This document shows, piece after piece, positions 38,695 through 46,299 of a stretch of 64,000 bases of DNA. Source of the stretch: Bacillus sp. AFS037270 (GTDB lineage: Bacteria > Bacillota > Bacilli > Bacillales_B > DSM-18226); NCBI RefSeq assembly GCF_002585305.1, contig NZ_NUNF01000029.1:28068-92067 (forward strand). The letters run 5' to 3'. The translations under genes and the position numbers were made by a program. The notes below the pieces were generated by a model. The model did no database searches, was not told where the DNA came from, and saw only the letters and a list, made by a program, of their open reading frames with translations. Position 1 is the stretch's first letter, and the number at the start of each line of letters is the position of its first letter.

Positions 38695-39690
38695 TTACTC
38701 AATAAAACTGCGTAAATTTAGCTTAACTTGTACTAGATGCTGTTTGTAGGCAGCAAGCTTCGCATGATACTCATCTTCTGAGAGGTTACCATCACCAAAA
38801 GTTTCTTCTAGTTCAATAATCTTTTCCATAATTGCTTTTTGTTTTGCCATTAATTGTTTGAATGCTTTTTCTTCTTTATCAGCCCCTAGTCTTTCCTCTT
38901 CCAATCTAGCTTTTCTCTTAAAGTAGATAAAATAAGAAATACCTGTAATAATGATCGCTCCAATAATAATTAGAAAGATGTGTGGATTAAAACTGTGTAA
39001 TGGCGATTGTGCCCACATCCTGAGATGTCCAGGGTTATGAAATGCTGGTGCGGTATGTGTTACACCGCTAGTGCTTTCTTTATCAGTAGTTGTTGCAGAT
39101 TGCTTTGTTTCCTCTAATGGCGGTTGAACATCTTTCTTATAGACTAGCGTAAATGCCTGGTTTTCCTTCAAACCTTCGATGCTGTATCCAAAATAGTTTT
39201 GGTCATCAAATTTAAATAGACCTTGGCTAGTAGCTTCTGCACCAGTAACTACAACACTGCCCATACCTTCTGGTACAAGGATTTGCATCATTCCAACAGG
39301 GTAATTCATTGTTAATTTAATTTCTTTCCCTTTTGGAATTCGATAACTGTATGGGAGCACAATTGTTTGATTTGCTGGAACTGGGGTTGTGGTAATAAAC
39401 CCCTTATCTACTTGTTTATAGGCGATTTTACTATCTAAAAAATTAAGATCCTTGGCGTTTTCCGGCAGCGTCACTCTTAACACAGCGTCACTCTTTCCAT
39501 CACCTTTAAATTCCACGGAAGATGTATTCGTATAATTGACCATATTCATCATATTGGTTGACCCATCTTCTGCCGGGCTTACCACAAGGTAGTGCAAGTC
39601 AATGGATATTTTTGTATCTGTTGCTGCTAATCCATGAAATGGTACTAGCAGCAGAAGTCCAAGGAAGAATATGGTGATTTTTTTGATCAC
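38695..39690 (-). CDS. Unrecognised secreted-domain membrane protein in ccm operon (protein A)
   Basis: 331 residues that I cannot assign to a family. An N-terminal signal peptide (1-23, ending GLAATD), an extracellular beta-rich part (about 25-190), a Thr/Ser-rich linker, a His-containing stretch just outside the membrane (HNPGHLRMWAQSPLHSFNPH), one membrane helix (about 237-258), and a cytoplasmic charged coiled coil. GTG start, GGGAAGGGAA upstream; overlaps the previous stop (GTGA). Same layout as the product at 43056-44114. The operon position points to cytochrome c maturation; the His could handle heme (inference). Confidence 0.7.
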   Translation of the reverse strand: MIKKITIFFLGLLLLVPFHGLAATDTKISIDLHYLVVSPAEDGSTNMMNMVNYTNTSSVEFKGDGKSDAVLRVTLPENAKDLNFLDSKIAYKQVDKGFITTTPVPANQTIVLPYSYRIPKGKEIKLTMNYPVGMMQILVPEGMGSVVVTGAEATSQGLFKFDDQNYFGYSIEGLKENQAFTLVYKKDVQPPLEETKQSATTTDKESTSGVTHTAPAFHNPGHLRMWAQSPLHSFNPHIFLIIIGAIIITGISYFIYFKRKARLEEERLGADKEEKAFKQLMAKQKAIMEKIIELEETFGDGNLSEDEYHAKLAAYKQHLVQVKLNLRSFIE

Positions 39691-40064
39691 TTCCCTTCCC
39701 CCTTTTTCTTTGTATAGAAATTCATTTGTGCCTCAATTTCTTTTTCTACTTCTGCCATTAAATCTTTATCAATATCTGTAGCTACTATTTGTTGTTCTTC
39801 TTCCTTCATAATTTTGGCAACTTCTATTTCATATTGTTTTTTTAAGTTTTTATAATCAGTGTGTGAGATTTTATCCATCTTGTACTCAAACTCAATTTCA
39901 TTGAGTGTGGTTAATAGTGCCTGTTTCGTTGTGACTAAATCTTGGTCCTTTGAACCAATTTGGATAAACGTATCCAACTTAAAAAATGGAGCCAATATTA
40001 AAAACAAAGCTATTAACGCCAAAGCTGCAGTAAAAATCATTGAAATGATTGAGATATCATGCAT
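39687..40064 (-). CDS. CcmI-N-terminus-like membrane protein
   Basis: 125 residues: one N-terminal helix (ISMIFTAALALIALFLILAP), then a charged helical domain with EIEFEYKMDKISHTDYKNLK, which resembles the region of CcmI after its first helices (E-F-E-Y-D-x-G-x-I-S-D-Y pattern). The TPR domain of proteobacterial CcmI is absent. In System I, CcmI chaperones apocytochrome c to CcmFH. Lies between ccmH and protein A with a 4-nt overlap. Assignment is tentative. Confidence 0.6.
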   Translation of the reverse strand: MHDISIISMIFTAALALIALFLILAPFFKLDTFIQIGSKDQDLVTTKQALLTTLNEIEFEYKMDKISHTDYKNLKKQYEIEVAKIMKEEEQQIVATDIDKDLMAEVEKEIEAQMNFYTKKKGEGK

Positions 40065-40077
40065 TTTTTTTCACATC

Positions 40078-40581
40078 CTAAAGATACTTTTTGCGTTCTT
40101 CATCGATCATCGAGGTAAGGATTTCTCCCTCTACTTCATCCGCAGTGTTTTCGTAAACATTGATTTCAACTTCAGTACCTTTTTTCTTCACCCACTTACG
40201 GATAATGATGAATACAGCCACTGCTGCTAATCCTAATACGACAAACGGAAGAACCCAAGCTGTTAAACTAAAACCGCTTTTCTCAGGGGATGTTAAGATT
40301 TCTTCACCATAAATATTGACATAATACTGACGAATTTTATCCTTGTCCCAGCCTTTATTCATCATCTCAACTAAATCTTTCTTAAACTCAGTTGTAAGAT
40401 TACATGTATTAGGATCACATTCATAATGATCCTGACCACAGCCGCACGTACAGGCAAATTGCTGGGCAACAGCTTTAAACTCTGCCGATTTATAATCAAT
40501 CTCCTTTGCTTCCGCTCGAATGAATGAACCCTGAAAAATAATTGCAATTAAAAGGAGCCCAAGATATAGTTTATTTCTCAT
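40078..40581 (-). CDS. ccmH: Cytochrome c maturation thiol protein CcmH
   Basis: Membrane-anchored thioredoxin-like partner of CcmF. Signal peptide or anchor (residues 1-25), an extracellular domain with a dense Cys motif FACTCGCGQ plus two more Cys (YECDPNTC), then ILTSPEKSGFSLTAWVLPF and a C-terminal membrane helix (about 115-135). 167 residues from ATG 40581. The motif differs from the LRCxxC of proteobacterial CcmH by its CxCxC spacing. Starts 1 nt after the ccmF stop. Confidence 0.88.
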   Translation of the reverse strand: MRNKLYLGLLLIAIIFQGSFIRAEAKEIDYKSAEFKAVAQQFACTCGCGQDHYECDPNTCNLTTEFKKDLVEMMNKGWDKDKIRQYYVNIYGEEILTSPEKSGFSLTAWVLPFVVLGLAAVAVFIIIRKWVKKKGTEVEINVYENTADEVEGEILTSMIDEERKKYL

Positions 40582-40582
40582 T

Positions 40583-42565
40583 TTATGATACCTCTTTGCG
40601 TACTCCTGTGTATCTCGGAGTGACATTTCCATATTTTCCGTTCCATACTGCAAATAGCGCACCAATTACAATCATAAAGGAACCTACCCATAACCAATCC
40701 ATCATTGGATTAACTTTGACGACAAAGGTTGCTTTCCCATCATCTTCCCAAGCGCTTAATACAATATATAAGTCCTCCTTCAGAGAAGAAATAATCGCTA
40801 CCTCTGAAGATGGTTGTTCCCAGTTACCATAAAACACCTTTTCCGGCTGGAAGGTACCAAGTTTTTTACCATTTTTAAATACAGTAACGTCGGCATAGAC
40901 GATATCGTTAATTCCCTCTTTCTTTTGATCCAAGCGGTCATAATTGATCCGGTAATCCCTAAGTTCAATGGATTGCCCTAGAGCAACAGTTTTCATTGTT
41001 TCTACATCATAGTTTTGTGAACCGATAATCCCCATCGTAATGAAGGCAATGCCGAGGTGAACAATATATCCTCCATAGCGGCGGCGGTTACGGATCATTA
41101 ACCGATATAAAGCAATTATTGGTGATTCTTTTGTCATCTTTCTTCTAGCTTTTACACCTCTATAAAACTCTAAGAAATGGGTAGTTAATAATAGAATAAT
41201 CACTCCGTAACCGATGACAGCCCATGCCTTTTGAATGCCTAGTACAACCATTAAAGTCATTCCAATTACGGCAAGAATCGCTGGAATCATGAAGTTCTTT
41301 CTAAGATTTTTCACAGTAGATTTCTGCCATGCAAGAAGTGGACAGACAGCCATAACAAACATCATCGACAATAGGATGGGTGCTTCTACCTTGTTAAAGA
41401 ATGGCATCCCTACTGTTACTTTCGTACCACGGACAGCTTCAGAAACAAGCGGAAAAATAGTTCCCCAAAATACTGCGAATGCCGCTCCAACTAGTAATAG
41501 ATTATTCACTAAGAAACTGCTTTCTTTTGAGATAAAAGAATTAAATTCCCCGGCACTGCGTTTAAGCAGGTTATAGCGGCTCATTAATACATATAAGGAT
41601 AGAATGACAGCTACACCCATGAAGATTAGGAAATATAAACCTAGATTTGAGTTTGCAAAAGCATGAACAGAAGTTAAAACACCACTGCGCACGAGGAATG
41701 TACCAAATAATGTCATCGCATAAGAAACAATAATTAGGCTAATGTTCCATATTTTTAGCATGTTTTTTCGCTCTTGAATCATGACCGAATGTAAAAATGC
41801 TGTTGCTGTTAACCATGGCATAAATGACGCATTTTCTACCGGGTCCCAAGCCCAGTAACCGCCCCAGCCAAGCTCTACATAAGCCCATTGTCCACCAAAG
41901 ATATTTCCAAGGCTCAAGAATAACCAGGCAACAATTGTCCAACGTCTTGTCATCTTTATCCAGAAATCATCTACGTTTGTTAAGATTAATGCTGCCATCG
42001 CAAAGGCAAATGGGACGGCGAGACCTACATAGCCCAAGTATAGTGTGACTGGATGAATAATCATCCCTGGGTTTTGCAGCATTGGATTTAGACCTTTTCC
42101 TTCTGTCGGTACAGTATCCAATAAGACGAAAGGTTTGGCGACGAATCCTAAGATGAAGAAGAAGAAAACGGCATTGGCCATTAAAATGGCCGAGATGTAA
42201 GGAACCATTGGGTTTCCTTTCATCTTTCTGGAATACGCAATCATGAGCATGTAAAGAGTTAAGAAAAATGTCCATAATAACAATGATCCTGCATTACCAG
42301 CCCATAAAGCAGTAAGTTTATAAATAATTGGCAGTTCACTGCTGGTGTAATCGGTAACGTATTCATATTGAAATTGAGAAGTTGCTAAAAGGTAGAACAA
42401 TGAAAGCATTGCCATTGCTGCACAAACAAATAATGCGATCATCCCGCCTTTTCCACTGTTCACGAGTTTTTGATTTTTTGTGCTAATCCCTAAGGTTATA
42501 ATGAGGAGCGAATAGACGGCAATGGCTAAACCTATATAAATCGTTGCGTTGGCAAATAAATACAT
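40583..42565 (-). CDS. ccmF: Heme lyase subunit CcmF
   Basis: Core of the CcmFH(I) synthetase that ligates heme from holo-CcmE to CXXCH of apocytochrome c. 660 residues, about 15 membrane helices, with the WWD heme-binding segment ELGWGGYWAWDPVENASF (about residues 230-247) and a large extracellular domain near the C-terminus. ATG start with AAGGTG. Length and motifs are typical of System I CcmF, not of ResB/CcsB of System II. Confidence 0.96.
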   Translation of the reverse strand: MYLFANATIYIGLAIAVYSLLIITLGISTKNQKLVNSGKGGMIALFVCAAMAMLSLFYLLATSQFQYEYVTDYTSSELPIIYKLTALWAGNAGSLLLWTFFLTLYMLMIAYSRKMKGNPMVPYISAILMANAVFFFFILGFVAKPFVLLDTVPTEGKGLNPMLQNPGMIIHPVTLYLGYVGLAVPFAFAMAALILTNVDDFWIKMTRRWTIVAWLFLSLGNIFGGQWAYVELGWGGYWAWDPVENASFMPWLTATAFLHSVMIQERKNMLKIWNISLIIVSYAMTLFGTFLVRSGVLTSVHAFANSNLGLYFLIFMGVAVILSLYVLMSRYNLLKRSAGEFNSFISKESSFLVNNLLLVGAAFAVFWGTIFPLVSEAVRGTKVTVGMPFFNKVEAPILLSMMFVMAVCPLLAWQKSTVKNLRKNFMIPAILAVIGMTLMVVLGIQKAWAVIGYGVIILLLTTHFLEFYRGVKARRKMTKESPIIALYRLMIRNRRRYGGYIVHLGIAFITMGIIGSQNYDVETMKTVALGQSIELRDYRINYDRLDQKKEGINDIVYADVTVFKNGKKLGTFQPEKVFYGNWEQPSSEVAIISSLKEDLYIVLSAWEDDGKATFVVKVNPMMDWLWVGSFMIVIGALFAVWNGKYGNVTPRYTGVRKEVS

Positions 42566-42589
42566 TTCGTCACCTTCTTACGTTGACTA

Positions 42590-43042
42590 TTATTTTTCTT
42601 TTACTGGTTGATCTAGCAGTTGTTTATGTTTTTCTGGATCATAGTTTTTCATATCTTTTCCTTCATATTTAGAAGGACATCTAGTTTTGACCGATTCTGC
42701 TTCAAACGTATTCTTTTTAGTTGGGGCCCCTTGAAGGATGGTAATTACCCCTTCAGAGAAGTTGTCTGGTTTTGTACCGTGATAGATAACATGCATGACG
42801 CTGCCGTGGTTATCTTTTACGTCAAATTTCAGTTGAATTTTGTCCGGATTCCATTTAATCGTATCTTCCATTAATAATCCTTCAACGGTTACAAAATCGT
42901 CTTTATGCTGGTTCTGGGTGGCCAAAAGTTCTTTCATGGTCAGCTCCACACCACTAGAACCTGGAGTCGCAGCCATCAACAAGAATACTATTGCACCGGC
43001 AATAATAAAGCCGCCTAACATCACTAGCGTATTTTTTTTCAT
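42590..43042 (-). CDS. ccmE: Heme chaperone CcmE, CxxxY type
   Basis: Binds heme covalently on the outer face and passes it to CcmF. One N-terminal helix (about 5-23) then an OB-fold domain (YHGTKPDNFSEG near residues 87-98). The heme-attachment position is Cys122 in RCPSKYEG (CxxxY), not the usual HxxxY His. CxxxY forms are known from archaea and Desulfovibrio (System I*). 150 residues. ATG start, GGGGTGAG upstream, 25 nt before ccmF. Confidence 0.92.
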   Translation of the reverse strand: MKKNTLVMLGGFIIAGAIVFLLMAATPGSSGVELTMKELLATQNQHKDDFVTVEGLLMEDTIKWNPDKIQLKFDVKDNHGSVMHVIYHGTKPDNFSEGVITILQGAPTKKNTFEAESVKTRCPSKYEGKDMKNYDPEKHKQLLDQPVKEK

Positions 43043-43055
43043 TCAACTCACCCCA

Positions 43056-44114
43056 TTAGATTAATTTTTTCATTTCTTCCTCGTACATTTCTTGATCAAT
43101 TTTGCCAGTTAACAGCTTTTTACGAAGTTCCTTCTTTTCTTCGGCATTACTTGTTTTTTGATCTTTTTTCCCAGCTGGATGCTTTGAGGCCTGCTGTTTA
43201 TGTTTAGCCCCTTTTGCTGGCGAACGCCGTCCTGATTGAACATTACCTTTTAATCCTAAATAAACGAAGATGCCTGCGATGATTAAAGCTAGTCCAATGA
43301 CCGATGCTCCGCCAATACCAATAAGCGGCTTATCTGTGCTGCTGCTTGATGTTCCCTTTTTTACTTGGTCAGTTGCCGTTACACCACTATGGTTTTCATC
43401 ATTTGGCGGCTGCTGTTTATTAATGGCCTCCATTGTTGATTCAGTTCCATCCTTTTTGTACGAAAAGGAAAAGTTAAGATTTTCTTTTGCCTTTACATTC
43501 TTGTATTGGTAGTAATACAACTCTTCGCCATACTCACTCTTCGTGTTGTTAGCTGTTTTTGGTTCTAGCTTTATATTTTTTGCATCCATTGGAGCGTAAA
43601 AAATGACATCTAATTGGTCAATTCCAGCGTTATTTATCAGCTGATATGTAAAGTTTTTTTGGTCCTTTACTTCTATAGTTTTAGTGAAGTATTCAATTAC
43701 AAATTGATAGGTTTCGTTATTCTTAATTGCCTTTGCCGGCTTCCATGAAACAATTCCCTTTTCCTTATCAACATCATATGGACGTTGAACTTCTGGTTTA
43801 TTTTCTTCTGGAAACTCTGCAACTAGATAGGCTTCAAATCCCTTTTCCATAGCAGGAACAGGAATTTCGATTTTCCCATCATAGTCTTGGCCACTTTTAT
43901 TTGTAATGGTTCCGTACTCGCCTACTAATAATGATGGAACATCCCGTGATCCCCAGTCTTCTGGGTAATCAAACTCCGGCATCACTTGTACCTGCATTTC
44001 CTTAAACGGAAATTTCTCTGCTTGAAATACAGTTGCAGCACTAGTTTTAGTACCTATAAAACTAGTGAAAAATGATGCAATAACAAACATTGCTAACCAC
44101 TTTTTCTTTAGCAT
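43056..44114 (-). CDS. Unrecognised secreted-domain membrane protein, first gene of ccm operon (protein B)
   Basis: 352 residues not assigned to a family. Signal peptide (1-27, TSAATVF), a beta-rich extracellular domain (about 30-235, with FPFKEMQVQVMPEFDYPEDW), a Ser/Thr linker, one membrane helix (about 262-286), a very basic Lys/Gly-rich cytoplasmic stretch, and a C-terminal SHOCT-like motif (LLTGKIDQEMYEEEMKKL). ATG at 44114 with AAGGAGG 8 nt upstream. Layout parallels protein A at the other end of the operon, so the two may be diverged partners. Leads ccmE by 14 nt. Confidence 0.7.
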   Translation of the reverse strand: MLKKKWLAMFVIASFFTSFIGTKTSAATVFQAEKFPFKEMQVQVMPEFDYPEDWGSRDVPSLLVGEYGTITNKSGQDYDGKIEIPVPAMEKGFEAYLVAEFPEENKPEVQRPYDVDKEKGIVSWKPAKAIKNNETYQFVIEYFTKTIEVKDQKNFTYQLINNAGIDQLDVIFYAPMDAKNIKLEPKTANNTKSEYGEELYYYQYKNVKAKENLNFSFSYKKDGTESTMEAINKQQPPNDENHSGVTATDQVKKGTSSSSTDKPLIGIGGASVIGLALIIAGIFVYLGLKGNVQSGRRSPAKGAKHKQQASKHPAGKKDQKTSNAEEKKELRKKLLTGKIDQEMYEEEMKKLI

Positions 44115-44350
44115 AATAATCCTCCTTGGCTTCCGAAAACTCTCACTTAAACACTCAATTTTCACTATAGTCCTCTTTAAAATAAATATATCCGTTCTAC
44201 TACCTTGAAAGTCGAATGACTCTTGAACATTTTGTTAAAGGGCGGAAACGTTTGAGTTTTTGACAAAAAACCACCACAAAATGTTCATATTTTTAAAATT
44301 ATATTGATTTATTTGAGTAATTTGTCGGATTCCGAAATAGTATTAATAGT
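44115..44350. promoter_or_regulatory. Leader region of the ccm operon with a spaced 12-bp inverted repeat
   Basis: No gene. TGAACATTTTGT (44224-44235) and its exact complement ACAAAATGTTCA (44276-44287) are 40 nt apart, about 110-170 bp upstream of the first ccm gene. Between them is GGAAACGTTTGAG, a weak cre-like match. The pair could bind a regulator by looping; no regulator can be named. Confidence 0.45.
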
Positions 44351-44392
44351 AAAAAAAACCTGCACCCTAAAATAACAGGATACAGGTTTTTA
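44351..44392 (-). terminator. Terminator after the cytochrome c gene
   Basis: AAAACCTG pairs with CAGGTTTT, with a partial inner stem, followed by T8 on the minus strand. It separates the selenoprotein-cytochrome pair from the ccm operon. Confidence 0.8.
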
Positions 44393-44411
44393 CAAAAATC
44401 TATTATTTAAT

Positions 44412-45068
44412 CTATTTCTTTTCTTCCAAAGAACGGATATAGCTAACAATATCTGAAATATCCTGTTTCTTTAATTGACGGACACCGTCAAGACCTTTTA
44501 AAGACGGACCCATTCTTGTCTCTTCTCGGCCATATGCTGTACTAATCCAAATTTGCTTATCAGTTGTATACTCTAGATAGTCACGATGCGAAAGAGCTGT
44601 TCCCATTCGCAGCATTCCTTTACCTGCTTCCATATGACAGTTCTGACAATATAAAGTGTACAGTTTTTTTCCATTGGCAGGATCCCCGGCAATGGTTTTT
44701 GGGACATTAAAATCAATATTTTCCGTTTGCCAATTACGGATAAAGGCTACAATATTTTTTAATTCCTTCTCTAATAATCTAGGTCCATAGGCTGGCATAC
44801 CAGTTCCTACTCTTCCATATTTTATATAATTATATAAATTTTTATCCGTTACAGAGTTTAAGAAATTTTGATTATTTAAAGCGGTTCCAGCTTTTATCCC
44901 TTCACCTTTTCCAGTATCACCATGACAAACCAGACAGTTTTTATTGTATACCCTTTCACCGGCTGCAATCGCCTGTGAATTCTTGTGACCAAATATATTA
45001 CTGTTACTGATGCAAACAACAATACCTATTATCACCAAAATGTAAAATCCAATTAATATTTTTTTCAT
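44412..45068 (-). CDS. Membrane-anchored diheme cytochrome c
   Basis: 218 residues: an uncleaved N-terminal anchor (about 4-20), then two tandem cytochrome c domains. Heme 1 is bound at C45-C48-H49 (CLVCHG) with Met in GMPAYG (about 91); heme 2 at C141-C144-H145 (CQNCHM). ATG start with AGGGGTAACCC upstream, 9 nt after the upstream gene. Likely a substrate of the adjacent maturation system and an electron carrier at the outer membrane face; the redox partner is unknown. Confidence 0.92.
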   Translation of the reverse strand: MKKILIGFYILVIIGIVVCISNSNIFGHKNSQAIAAGERVYNKNCLVCHGDTGKGEGIKAGTALNNQNFLNSVTDKNLYNYIKYGRVGTGMPAYGPRLLEKELKNIVAFIRNWQTENIDFNVPKTIAGDPANGKKLYTLYCQNCHMEAGKGMLRMGTALSHRDYLEYTTDKQIWISTAYGREETRMGPSLKGLDGVRQLKKQDISDIVSYIRSLEEKK

Positions 45069-45077
45069 GGGTTACCC

Positions 45078-45527
45078 CTACTTTGGCTGAGGTGTTGGGG
45101 TTGGTTCCCCAAGATCTTTATACTTTTCAGTTATCAATTGATAAATTTTATCAGGACTTTTACCGTTTAAATGCATTTCTATTGCCTCCCGGGCAATATT
45201 GACACAAGTATCTCACGATATTCCATGTGAATCCCATTGTTGTACAGCATTATCTTCACCAACACTCTTAACAAAGCAATCTAAATTGCTCTTATGTCCA
45301 TCTGCCACACAACCACAATAACATGGTACTTGAGCAACCACATCTGGATATGTTGATGCCATTATATAAGTTTCTTGAACTTTTTCAGAAGAATTTAATA
45401 CAAAATCAGGGAGTGGATTATGTTTTTTATCAAGTTTCCAACTTTGGTCATCAAGCTTTGAGCTGCATCCTGCAGCTGTTATAGCTAATAGAATGAAAAG
45501 GAAGAAGAAAGTTGTCATTCGTTTCAT
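45078..45527 (-). CDS. PCYCGC-motif lipoprotein, probable selenoprotein with UGA-encoded Sec105
   Basis: Reading to the first UGA gives only 104 residues, but the frame continues intact (DTCVNIAREAIEMHLNGKSP...) for 44 more to a TAG 9 nt before the cytochrome gene. N-terminal lipoprotein signal with C21 (TAAGC), PCYCGC at 68-73, DCF at 83-85. UGA (45215-45213) is residue 105 in a UxxC motif (U105, C108), where relatives are expected to have CxxC. Directly downstream a hairpin UAUUGCC-CGGGA-GGCAAUA with a G in the second loop position, 21 nt from UGA, fits the bacterial SECIS pattern. Function unknown; the many thiols suggest metal or redox chemistry. Confidence 0.78.
45180..45198 (-). promoter_or_regulatory. 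Candidate bacterial SECIS hairpin
   Basis: Seven perfect pairs (45198-45192 with 45186-45180) close a five-base loop CGGGA. The loop begins 21 nt after UGA, inside the 16-37 nt window of the described bSECIS consensus, with a G among the first two loop bases. Confidence 0.65.
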
Positions 45528-45671
45528 CTATTGATTCACCCCTTTCCTAATATTCTTATACTAGTTCATTTTATCAAACAGGCGTTTCCTAACTTACTCT
45601 TAATTCTTACTATTTAGTGAAGTTTTAAGTTTTATAAAATAAATAAGTTTATTAGTACCCAAGGAGGCATC

Positions 45672-45709
45672 AAAAAAAAACCTTAGATCCGTTTTACGGT
45701 CTAAGGTTT
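45672..45709 (-). terminator. Terminator after efp
   Basis: AACCTTAGA pairs with TCTAAGGTT, with a small inner CG/CG stem, then T9 on the minus strand. Confidence 0.92.
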
Positions 45710-45721
45710 CTTTATTATAGC

Positions 45722-46279
45722 TTATGCACGAGAAACATAACTTGCTTCTGTTGTATTAATGATGAGCTTATCTCCTTGGTTTATAAAGAAAGGCACTTGA
45801 ACAATAAGACCCGTTTCAAGTGTAGCAGGTTTTGTACCGCCAGAAGCTGTATCCCCTTTAATGCCAGGTTCTGTTTCGGTAACTTCTAATTCAACCGTGT
45901 TTGGCAATTCTACACCAAGTGTTTCATATTGGAACATCATGATGTGAACTTCCATATTTTCTTTTAAGAACTTTAATTCATATTCAATGTTTGCTGCTGG
46001 AAGTTCCACTTGTTCGTAAGATTCCATATCCATGAACACGTGAGAATCACCGCTTGCATAAAGATATTGCATTTTACGATTGTCAATCTGTGCTTTTTCT
46101 ACCTTTTCACCTGCACGGAAGGTTTTTTCTTGTATGGCTCCATTACGCAAGTTACGAAGCTTTGAACGAACAAATGCAGCACCTTTTCCTGGCTTTACGT
46201 GTTGAAAGTCTAGAACGCGCCATAGGCCGCCATCGACCTCAATGGTTAATCCCGTTTTAAAATCGTTAACAGATATCAT
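45722..46279 (-). CDS. efp: Translation elongation factor P
   Basis: Rescues ribosomes stalled on polyproline. Three beta-barrel domains in 185 residues: KOW-like N-terminal domain with modification-site Lys32 in [10 protein letters not shown] domain from about 65, and C-terminal S1-like domain with [19 protein letters not shown] start, AGGAGG upstream. Follows papA by 20 nt as in B. subtilis. Confidence 0.97.
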   Translation of the reverse strand: MISVNDFKTGLTIEVDGGLWRVLDFQHVKPGKGAAFVRSKLRNLRNGAIQEKTFRAGEKVEKAQIDNRKMQYLYASGDSHVFMDMESYEQVELPAANIEYELKFLKENMEVHIMMFQYETLGVELPNTVELEVTETEPGIKGDTASGGTKPATLETGLIVQVPFFINQGDKLIINTTEASYVSRA

Positions 46280-46299
46280 GTGTAAATCCTCCTAAAATC

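Noticed and set aside
39687..40064. Full CcmI
   Set aside because: The TPR domain is absent; only the N-terminal helix and charged region resemble CcmI, so it is listed as CcmI-like.
44244..44257. cre-like GGAAACGTTTGAG in the ccm leader
   Set aside because: Two mismatches to the consensus; only mentioned in passing.
45078..45212. Untranslated gap after a 104-residue PCYCGC protein
   Set aside because: The same frame stays open with family-like sequence up to a TAG immediately before the cytochrome gene; it is better read as the C-terminus after UGA.
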